DNA of 11,609 bases, from contig CAMOWP010000044.1 of the NCBI GenBank assembly GCA_946628455.1, positions 1 through 11,609 of the forward strand. Direction: 5' to 3'. Positions 6,002 through 11,609 of this stretch are shown here, in pieces. Position numbers and translations under genes: made by a program. The notes under the pieces are model-generated. The model worked only from the letters and a program-made list of their open reading frames with translations, made no database searches and had not been told where the DNA came from. Position 1 is the first letter of the stretch, and every line of letters begins with the position of its first letter. The stretch is from an uncultured Clostridia bacterium. GTDB lineage: Bacteria; Bacillota; Clostridia; Oscillospirales; Acutalibacteraceae.

Positions 6002-7375
6002 TCAGTCAATTTTCGGAAGCTTTGCTGCGTATTTTGCAAGCTCCTCGTCAGTCGGGATATAATCGTCCATTTCGCCGTTGTGGAACTTTTCGTATGCTAC
6101 CATATCGAAATAGCCTGTTCCCGTTAAGCCGAATACGATTGTTTTCTCCTCGCCCGTTTCCTTGCACCTGAGTGCCTCGTCGATTGCAACCTTGATTGCG
6201 TGCGAGCTTTCGGGAGCGGGAAGGATTCCCTCAACCCTTGCGAACTGCTCTGCTGCTGCGAAAACGTCGGTCTGCACAGCGGTTACAGCCTCCATAAGGC
6301 CGTCATCGTAAAGCTGTGAAAGAACGGGGCTCATACCGTGGTATCTCAGGCCGCCTGCGTGGTTTGCCGACGGAATGAAATCAGAGCCGAGCGTATACAT
6401 TTTAGCAAGCGGACATACCATACCCGTGTCTGCAAAGTCATACGCGAACTTACCTCTTGTGAAGCTCGGGCACGAAGCGGGCTCAACGGCGATGATTCTG
6501 TAATCAGCTTCGCCTCTGAGCTTTTCGCCCATAAACGGAGCGATGAGACCGCCGAGGTTTGAGCCGCCGCCTGCGCAGCCGATGATTATATCGGGCTTAA
6601 TGTTATACTTATCAAGCGCCGCCTTTGTTTCAAGGCCGATAACAGACTGATGAAGGAGCACCTGATTTAATACTGAGCCGAGAACGTATCTGTAGCCCGG
6701 GTTCTTAACCGCGTCCTCAACTGCCTCTGAAATAGCGCAGCCGAGCGAGCCCGTTGTTCCCGGATGGTCGGCGTTAATCTTCTTTCCGATTTCAGTATTC
6801 ATTGAAGGAGACGGAGTTACGGAAGCGCCGTAAACTCTCATAACCTCGCGCCTGAAGGGCTTTTGCTCGTATGATACCTTAACCATATATACTTTACAGT
6901 CAAGCTCAAAATATGAGCACGCCATTGAAAGAGCTGTTCCCCACTGGCCTGCTCCCGTTTCTGTTGTTACGCCCTTTAAGCCCTGCTTTTTAGCGTAATA
7001 AGCCTGAGCGATTGCCGAGTTGAGCTTGTGAGAGCCCGAGGTGTTGTTGCCCTCAAACTTGTAGTAAATCTTCGCGGGAGTCTGAAGCTTTTCTTCAAGA
7101 CAGTATGCGCGAACAAGCGGTGACGGGCGGTACATTTTATAGAAATCTCTGATTTCCTGAGGGATTTCGATAAATGCATTTTCGTTGTCAAGCTCCTGTG
7201 CAACGAGCTCCTCGCAGAATACGCCGCCGAGCTCCTCTGCAGTCATTGGCTGATGTGTGCCCGGGTTGAGAAGCGGAGCAGGCTTGTTCTTCATATCCGC
7301 ACGAACGTTGTACCATGCTGTCGGCATCTCATTTTCTTCAAGATAGATTTTGTAAGGGATTTTGTTTTCTGCCAT
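6002..7375 (-). CDS. trpB: Tryptophan synthase beta chain, TrpB2 type
   Basis: A 457-residue pyridoxal-phosphate enzyme that joins indole with a serine-type substrate to make tryptophan. The PLP lysine is Lys117 in TSGSHKLNSA, the catalytic glutamate is Glu139 in TETGAGQWG, and the phosphate-binding loop is GGGSN (269-273). The long N-terminus before the PLP site and the length above 450 residues fit the TrpB2 group (COG1350), not the usual TrpB1 of about 400 residues that pairs with TrpA. No trpA or other trp gene is adjacent, so the enzyme probably works alone, for example in indole salvage. Some archaeal TrpB2 enzymes are reported to use O-phosphoserine; whether that holds here is unknown. 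The start at 7375 is chosen because AAAGGAGG (7384-7391) lies 8 nt upstream; an earlier in-frame ATG at 7408 has no such site. A Trp T-box leader controls it. Confidence 0.92.
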   Translation of the reverse strand: MAENKIPYKIYLEENEMPTAWYNVRADMKNKPAPLLNPGTHQPMTAEELGGVFCEELVAQELDNENAFIEIPQEIRDFYKMYRPSPLVRAYCLEEKLQTPAKIYYKFEGNNTSGSHKLNSAIAQAYYAKKQGLKGVTTETGAGQWGTALSMACSYFELDCKVYMVKVSYEQKPFRREVMRVYGASVTPSPSMNTEIGKKINADHPGTTGSLGCAISEAVEDAVKNPGYRYVLGSVLNQVLLHQSVIGLETKAALDKYNIKPDIIIGCAGGGSNLGGLIAPFMGEKLRGEADYRIIAVEPASCPSFTRGKFAYDFADTGMVCPLAKMYTLGSDFIPSANHAGGLRYHGMSPVLSQLYDDGLMEAVTAVQTDVFAAAEQFARVEGILPAPESSHAIKVAIDEALRCKETGEEKTIVFGLTGTGYFDMVAYEKFHNGEMDDYIPTDEELAKYAAKLPKID

Positions 7376-7689
7376 GATTTTGTCCTCCTTTAAAAAATTT
7401 TCTGGCAATTTTCCTTCGGAGGCAAATAAAAAAATCTTGCCCCCGCTAATGCCGGGACAAGATTATAATAATCCTGTGGTGCCACCCTGCTTGACGCTTA
7501 TGCGCCCACTCTGTGCATACTATCATATGCTGACCTTTGGTTACGGAGAGTCCCCTCCGTCTTGCCTACTCGTTTCCTTTCAGCTCGCCCTCAGAAGCCC
7601 ATTCAACTCCGTGCTTTTCACCGCCATCCCACCGCCGGCGGCTCTCTTTGCAAAAGCATTGGGAATCTACTTACTCTTCCTCAACGGTT
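7376..7689 (-). promoter_or_regulatory. Tryptophan T-box riboswitch leader
   Basis: This gene-free stretch of about 310 nt is a T-box leader in front of trpB. In transcript order it has an AGTA motif (7672-7675). The apical Stem I follows: TGCTTTT (7652-7658) with AAAAGCA (7612-7618), and CCGCC (7637-7641) with GGCGG (7621-7625), with an AGAGAG bulge. The specifier context GAATGGGCTTCTGAG has TGG at 7599-7601, the Trp codon. A hairpin in the Stem III position, ACGGAG/CTCCGT, spans 7543-7560, and a further hairpin GCATA/TATGC spans 7515-7530. The T-box sequence AGGGTGGCACC (about 7478-7488) follows. Its TGGC pairs with a GCCA tRNA end, as expected for tRNA-Trp with discriminator G. The terminator GTCCC segment also serves the antiterminator. 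Uncharged tRNA-Trp should switch trpB on. Confidence 0.93.
7428..7464 (-). terminator. T-box terminator of the trpB leader
   Basis: AATCTTG (7458-7464) pairs with CAAGATT, with additional T-G and C-G pairs (TCCC with GGGG) above, followed by a run of seven T ending at 7428. The 5' arm contains GTCCC, which can instead pair with the AGGG of the T-box sequence. The two structures are therefore mutually exclusive, as in a transcriptional T-box. Confidence 0.9.
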
Positions 7690-7695
7690 TAATTC

Positions 7696-7724
7696 ATTAT
7701 ATTACACTGTTTGCAGTTTGTCAA
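7696..7724 (-). promoter_or_regulatory. Consensus promoter of the trpB T-box leader
   Basis: A perfect TTGACA (7719-7724), 17-bp spacer and perfect TATAAT (7696-7701) on the minus strand. Transcription should start near 7689. The -35 box touches the stop codon (7725-7727) of the pyruvyl transferase gene, with no base between them and no terminator. Confidence 0.9.
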
Positions 7725-8942
7725 CTATTTTTTGAATATTTTTTTGATTGACAGCCCCATATTATAAAGCTTTAAAGCAAACTTATAGCTCATAAACTTG
7801 CTGTAAACGTGGGTCTTCTTTTTGAGCTTTTTGTTTTCAGCCTGGAGCTTTTTAATCTTCTCCTCCTGCTTGGAGATTTTCTTATTGGCGTCTGCAATCT
7901 GCTTTTTCTGGGCGTTAATCTGACCGAGGTCAATGTGACATTCGATATGATACGAATGAAGGGTTTCCTTCATTTTTTCGTTCTGCCATTTCATAAGCTC
8001 GTCAGGGTCAACCTTAAGCCTGTCAAGCTCTGAAGCCTTGCGTGTTTCAGCCTTTGCCTGCTCAATGAATTCGCCAACGGTTTTTTCAAGCGCATATCTT
8101 GTTTCAAGATAATCGTCCGGATTTGCGGGAGGATTGAGGAACCATTCTCTGTACTTTCCTGCAACAACGTCCTCGTCATACGCGTGGTGAAGCCAGTCTG
8201 CATAAGGCTTGAAGCGAACGGAATTGAAGCCGCTTCTTACAAGAAGAACGGGAGTTCCGAGAGCGAGCGACGGAAGCGCGCAGTGAAGGCGGAAGGTTAC
8301 AACGCACTTTGCGTTCTGATAAAGGTCAAGCATTTCCTCAACCTGCGCCTGCCTGTCAGCCCAGGGGATATCGGTTGACGGCTCAGGCCTCGTCGGGGCG
8401 ATAACCTTAACGTCAATTCCCGTTCCCGCAAGCTGCTTTTTGATAGCCTTTTCTACGGGCTTTGCAACGCCTACAACTACAACGTATTCCCTCTCAGGCT
8501 TAACGATTTTACGCTTTTTGAGGGTAAGGGTGATACAGCCTGAAAAGTAATTCTTTACGCCGATATCGTCCATTCTCGCCTGCGTATAATAATCGCGGCA
8601 GCCGATTGGCTCGTACTTTTTGAGGTATTCAAGACCGGGGCCGTTATCAACGTATTCCCATTTACTCGGCATTCCTCGCGGCCTGCCGCGCTGGATATCG
8701 TTATAATGGAAGCCTATCCAAAGAGGATAAATGTCCTTTGACGGCGGCCAGTTCCATTTCTGCCACATATACCATGAGCTCATTATCGTTGCAACGGGCT
8801 CGTCGTTATCTGATTTAAAGGCGTCAAGCTCCTCAATATCAACAAGATAATCAAGGCTCGGGAGCCACTGCTGCTGAGCGTAGGACTGAATATCGTCTCC
8901 GATATTTTTAGTTGTTTTTCTGTAAAGAATACCGTATTTCAT
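7725..8942 (-). CDS. Polysaccharide pyruvyl transferase family protein with C-terminal coiled coil
   Basis: A 405-residue cytoplasmic protein with no signal peptide or membrane segment. The fold of the polysaccharide pyruvyl transferase family (PF04230) covers about 1-275: KTTKNIGDDIQSYAQQ (9-24), EPIGCRDYYTQ (111-121), YFSGCITLTL (132-141) and the nucleotide-side motif CVVTFRLHCALPSLALGTPVLL (213-234). Family members transfer pyruvate, or act in related ways, on cell-surface polysaccharides and glycolipids. Residues about 340-378 form a Lys/Glu/Gln coiled coil, followed by a short basic tail with hydrophobic residues, which may mediate oligomerisation or membrane contact. AAGGAG lies 7 nt before the start. 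No other capsule or glycosyltransferase genes lie in the window, so the sugar substrate is unknown. The gene has its own consensus promoter. Confidence 0.87.
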   Translation of the reverse strand: MKYGILYRKTTKNIGDDIQSYAQQQWLPSLDYLVDIEELDAFKSDNDEPVATIMSSWYMWQKWNWPPSKDIYPLWIGFHYNDIQRGRPRGMPSKWEYVDNGPGLEYLKKYEPIGCRDYYTQARMDDIGVKNYFSGCITLTLKKRKIVKPEREYVVVVGVAKPVEKAIKKQLAGTGIDVKVIAPTRPEPSTDIPWADRQAQVEEMLDLYQNAKCVVTFRLHCALPSLALGTPVLLVRSGFNSVRFKPYADWLHHAYDEDVVAGKYREWFLNPPANPDDYLETRYALEKTVGEFIEQAKAETRKASELDRLKVDPDELMKWQNEKMKETLHSYHIECHIDLGQINAQKKQIADANKKISKQEEKIKKLQAENKKLKKKTHVYSKFMSYKFALKLYNMGLSIKKIFKK

Positions 8943-8971
8943 ACTGCTTCTCCTTCAATTTATATGCTAAC

Positions 8972-9000
8972 ATTATACAGTTTTAGTAAAGCAATGTCAA
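8972..9000 (-). promoter_or_regulatory. Consensus promoter of the pyruvyl transferase gene
   Basis: A perfect TTGACA (8995-9000), 17-bp spacer and perfect TATAAT (8972-8977) on the minus strand. The -10 box is 29 nt before the start codon, and the -35 box begins 5 bp after the arabinofuranosidase stop codon. Confidence 0.9.
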
Positions 9001-9005
9001 ATATA

Positions 9006-10499
9006 TTATTGCTTTTTAAGCCTTAAAACATTCCACGAAAACGCTTTTGTATGAAGATTGATAACCGCGCCGTCCGCTTCTGGGATAGGGTTGAGGTGTG
9101 GAGCTACCTTTTCAGAGCCGAAGCCGTTGACCGCCTTTTTGTCGTAGCCGTCCATTGAGATGAATTCAAACGGCGTGAAGCCGTCAAGGTCAAGCAGCTT
9201 GATTTCAATGTCTGCAGCCTCGTCGAGAGATTTGTTTACAAGAAAGATTGCAAGCTCCTCCCTCTCCTCATCGTACGTTGCAATGCTTTCGATATAAGGA
9301 ACGTCGCAAAACTGCCTGCAGTCATATTTAGGGCATTTGATTATCGGTTTCAGCGCAGCACCGCGTCCGTAATTTGAGAGGTGCTCAAACGGGTAGAAGA
9401 TAGTCTGCCTGAAAATTCTGCCGCCCGTTTCGGTGAAAATCGGGGCGATGACGTTTACAAGCTGTGCAAGGCAGGCGATTTTTATTCTGTCAGCGTGCCT
9501 CAGCAGCGTTATGAGCATTGAGCCTGTGAGGAGCGCGTCCTCAAAATTATAGATATCCTCAAGCCTCGGGGGCGAATAGCTCCAGCGCTCATAGGGAGCG
9601 TTGTCGCTGTGGTACCATACGTTCCATTCATCAAACGAAAGGTTGATTGTTTTTTTGCTTCTCTTCTTCGCTTTTATGTAATCGCAAACGCAGATTACGC
9701 TGTAAATGAATTCCTCAAGCTCAAGCGTTTTTGCGAGGAAGGAGGGCGTATCGTCCGCGCGGTTTTCATAATACTGATGAAGCGAAACGTAGTCAACGCT
9801 GTCATAGGCGATATCAAGCGCCTGCGCCTCCCACTCGCCGAAGGTGGGAGAGTTCCTGCTTGACGAGCCGCAGAGGACGGTTTCAATTGAGCCGTCGGTC
9901 CATTTCATCATTTTTGAGGCTTCGTTTGCGAGCTTGCCGTAATCTACTGCAGTTTTCGCTCCCATCTGCCAGGCGCCGTCCATCTCGTTTCCGAGGCACC
10001 ATAGCTTGACGCCCCAGGGCTCCTCAAAGCCATGCGACCTTCTTAAATCAGCCCAGGCGGAATTGCCCTTGTGATTCATATATTCTACAAGGTTGCGCGC
10101 CTCGTCCGCGCCGCGCGTTCCGAGGTTTACAGCCATCATACACTCGGCGTTCGCCTTTTTGCACCATTTCATAAACTCGTTCGTTCCGAAGGTGTTGGGC
10201 TCAGTTGTTCCCCAGGCTAAATCAAGGCGCTTGGGGCGTTTTTCAACGGGGCCGACTCCGTCCTCCCAGTTATAGCCCGAAACGAAATTGCCGCCCGGGT
10301 AACGCACAAGCGGAACGTTGAGCTCCTTAACAAGGTCTATTACGTCAAGGCGCAAGCCGTCCTCGTCCGCTGTGGGGTGCGACGGGTCATATATTCCGCC
10401 GTAAACGGCTCTGCCGAGGTGCTCAATGAACGAGCCGTAAAGCCTCGGGTCAATATCACCTGTTTTGAATTCCTTTGCGAGAGTTATTGAAGCTTTCAT
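9006..10499 (-). CDS. abfA: GH51 alpha-L-arabinofuranosidase
   Basis: A 497-residue intracellular glycoside hydrolase that removes terminal arabinofuranose from arabinan- and arabinoxylan-derived oligosaccharides. Family 51 signatures are clear: an N-terminal GSFIEHLGRAVYGGIYDP (22-39), RYPGGNFVSGYNWEDGVGP (66-84), the acid/base Glu172 in LGNEMDG, and the nucleophile Glu291 in SFDEWNVWY. The C-terminal beta domain (about 390-497) completes the usual length of near 500 residues. There is no signal peptide, so imported oligosaccharides are the likely substrate, although no sugar transporter lies in the window. The start at 10499 is chosen because GAAAGG (10507-10512) lies 7 nt upstream; an in-frame ATG at 10514 overlaps that site. 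The glmS terminator ends only 20 nt before the start, leaving no room for an ordinary promoter. Confidence 0.95.
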   Translation of the reverse strand: MKASITLAKEFKTGDIDPRLYGSFIEHLGRAVYGGIYDPSHPTADEDGLRLDVIDLVKELNVPLVRYPGGNFVSGYNWEDGVGPVEKRPKRLDLAWGTTEPNTFGTNEFMKWCKKANAECMMAVNLGTRGADEARNLVEYMNHKGNSAWADLRRSHGFEEPWGVKLWCLGNEMDGAWQMGAKTAVDYGKLANEASKMMKWTDGSIETVLCGSSSRNSPTFGEWEAQALDIAYDSVDYVSLHQYYENRADDTPSFLAKTLELEEFIYSVICVCDYIKAKKRSKKTINLSFDEWNVWYHSDNAPYERWSYSPPRLEDIYNFEDALLTGSMLITLLRHADRIKIACLAQLVNVIAPIFTETGGRIFRQTIFYPFEHLSNYGRGAALKPIIKCPKYDCRQFCDVPYIESIATYDEEREELAIFLVNKSLDEAADIEIKLLDLDGFTPFEFISMDGYDKKAVNGFGSEKVAPHLNPIPEADGAVINLHTKAFSWNVLRLKKQ

Positions 10500-10506
10500 A
10501 GCGATA

Positions 10507-10512
10507 CCTTTC
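10507..10512 (-). promoter_or_regulatory. Ribosome binding site that decides the arabinofuranosidase start
   Basis: GAAAGG on the minus strand, 7 nt before the ATG at 10499. It overlaps the G of an upstream in-frame ATG (10512-10514), which therefore is unlikely to be the start. Confidence 0.65.
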
Positions 10513-10518
10513 ATTATT

Positions 10519-10540
10519 AAAAAGGGCGGATTGACCGCCC
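10519..10540 (-). terminator. Strong intrinsic terminator after glmS
   Basis: GGGCGG-TCAAT-CCGCCC, a perfect 6-bp GC stem with a 5-nt loop, followed by TTTTT on the minus strand. It lies 11 bp after the glmS stop codon and directly before the arabinofuranosidase ribosome binding site. Confidence 0.88.
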
Positions 10541-10551
10541 CTGATTTTGTT

Positions 10552-11609
10552 TTATTCTACTGTTACAACCTTTGCAAGGTTTCTCGGCTTATCAACGTCA
10601 AGCCCCTTGTCGCTTGAAACGTAGTAAGCGAGGAGCTGCATTGCAACAACTGCGGGGATAGCCATAAAATCGTCCTTTAAATCTGGAAGGGCGAACGAGC
10701 AGTCAACATCCTTTGAAACAAGCGAGGAGCGGATGAAGGTAATAACCTGCGCGCCTCTTGACTGCACCTCGCGGATATTTGAAACCTGCTTGCTTGAGAG
10801 CTTTTCCTGAGTGAGGAGAGCTATAACGGGAGTCTGGTCCGTTATAAGCGCAATAGTTCCGTGCTTGAGCTCGCCCGAAGCGAACGCCTCAGAATGGATG
10901 TAGGAGATTTCCTTGAGCTTGAGTGACGCTTCAAGAAGCGAAGGATAGTCAAGCCCTCTGCCTATCATAAAGGTGTGCTCTGCCGTGAGGATTCCCTTTG
11001 AGAGCCTGTGAACGTCGGTTCTTCTTTCAAGAATATCCGTTACGGCTGCAGGGATTTTCTGAAGCTCCGCCATAAAGTCTGCGCACTGAGAATCATCGAG
11101 CCTGCCCCTGAGGTAAGCCATTTTTGCCGTTATGAGATAGAACACGGCAACCTGAGTTGTGTAAGCCTTAGTTGAGGCAACGGCAATCTCGGGACCTGCG
11201 TTTGTGTAGATAACGTTTTCGCTCTCCCTTGCTATTGTTGAGCCCTTTACGTTAACGATTGAAAGCGACCTTGCGCCTCTCTTTCTCGCATATTTGAGCG
11301 CCTCAAGAGTGTCTATCGTTTCACCGCTCTGGGAAACGCAGATAACGAGCGTTCTGTCGTTGATAATAGGCTCGTTGTACATATACTCGCTCGCCATATT
11401 AACCGTTACGGGAACTCCGCAGGTCTTTTCAATAAGGTGCTTGCCGATAAGCCCTGCGTGCATAGCAGTTCCGCAGGCGATAACGGTTATATTATCGCAC
11501 TCGGTAAAGATGCTGTCGTCAACCTTTTCCTCGGAAAAGTCAGGCTTGCCGTCCTTTATTCTTGATTCGATAGTTTTTGATATAACCTCGGGCTGCTCCA
11601 TAATCTCCT
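10552..11609 (-). CDS. glmS: Glucosamine-6-phosphate synthase (GlmS), C-terminal part, cut by window edge
   Basis: The isomerising glutamine:fructose-6-phosphate aminotransferase makes glucosamine-6-phosphate for cell-wall precursors. The visible 352 codons hold the two SIS sugar-isomerase domains. CGTAMHAG, SQSGETIDTLEALKYA and ASTKAYTTQ lie in the first; EASLKLKEISYIHSEAFASGELKHG and the conserved end DKPRNLAKVVTVE lie in the second. The frame continues past the ATG at 11601 to the window edge as Glu-Ile before MEQPEVI, matching the family's KEIMEQP junction. That ATG is therefore internal, and the N-terminal glutaminase domain lies outside. Any glmS ribozyme would also be outside. The gene ends at a strong terminator. 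Confidence 0.97.
   Translation of the reverse strand, partial: EIMEQPEVISKTIESRIKDGKPDFSEEKVDDSIFTECDNITVIACGTAMHAGLIGKHLIEKTCGVPVTVNMASEYMYNEPIINDRTLVICVSQSGETIDTLEALKYARKRGARSLSIVNVKGSTIARESENVIYTNAGPEIAVASTKAYTTQVAVFYLITAKMAYLRGRLDDSQCADFMAELQKIPAAVTDILERRTDVHRLSKGILTAEHTFMIGRGLDYPSLLEASLKLKEISYIHSEAFASGELKHGTIALITDQTPVIALLTQEKLSSKQVSNIREVQSRGAQVITFIRSSLVSKDVDCSFALPDLKDDFMAIPAVVAMQLLAYYVSSDKGLDVDKPRNLAKVVTVE

Noticed and set aside
7362..7751. A 129-codon plus-strand open frame over the trpB leader
   Set aside because: It runs antisense through the T-box leader, whose structure, specifier, terminator and promoter fully explain the sequence. It has no ribosome binding site and no recognisable protein motif.
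9609..10275. Several overlapping plus-strand and minus-strand open frames inside the arabinofuranosidase gene
   Set aside because: They are other-frame shadows of a well-supported GH51 gene, with Arg/Pro-rich translations typical of antisense frames and no ribosome binding sites.

Overview
All eleven genes recognised here lie on the minus strand, so the text below follows transcription from right to left. The window looks like chromosome of an anaerobic, low-to-moderate GC Gram-positive of the class Clostridia, probably a gut Ruminococcus/Oscillospiraceae-type bacterium. The reasons are strong AAAGGAGG-like ribosome binding sites, consensus TTGACA-N17-TATAAT promoters, a T-box riboswitch, an EndoA/NdoA-type MazF, a CmpB-family membrane protein, and a secreted lysine-rich surface protein of a kind common in these bacteria. 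The exact genus is inference.

Right end (10552-11609): the C-terminal part of glmS (glucosamine-6-phosphate synthase), cut by the window edge and closed by a strong intrinsic terminator. Only about 20 nt beyond that terminator starts a GH51 alpha-L-arabinofuranosidase (9006-10499). Its neighbour is a polysaccharide pyruvyl transferase family protein with a C-terminal coiled coil (7725-8942). That gene has its own consensus promoter, placed 5 bp after the arabinofuranosidase stop codon.

Centre (5940-7730): a stand-alone TrpB2-type tryptophan synthase beta chain (6002-7375) behind a complete T-box leader of about 310 nt. The leader shows the AGTA motif, an apical Stem I, a TGG (Trp) specifier, a hairpin in the Stem III position, the T-box sequence with TGGC, and a terminator with a run of seven T. 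A perfect consensus promoter drives it, and its -35 box touches the stop codon of the upstream gene. This is a well-supported tryptophan-starvation switch on an orphan trpB. A terminator closes the gene.

Left-centre (3460-5874): a secreted two-repeat protein with a zinc-ribbon-like segment and a very basic C-terminus. It is followed, across a hairpin, by an exported GH3 beta-N-acetylhexosaminidase-like protein whose expected catalytic-dyad aspartate reads as asparagine. Together they suggest cell-surface or cell-wall work.

Left (1-3351): a MazF/EndoA-like RNase with no antitoxin gene next to it; an HD-domain protein translationally coupled (ATGA) to a CmpB-family membrane protein; then an OmpR-type response regulator overlapping the start of a membrane sensor protein that runs off the left edge and is probably its histidine kinase. 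A short intergenic repeat with a perfect hairpin lies between the CmpB-type gene and the regulator.

Most of the window is ordinary housekeeping and accessory chromosome. I see no phage, transposon, CRISPR array or tRNA/rRNA gene. The parts most worth a second look are the Trp T-box on an orphan trpB2 with a possible second, translational control hairpin; the altered GH3 active site; the antitoxin-less MazF; and the two glycosidase genes placed directly behind stem-loops.
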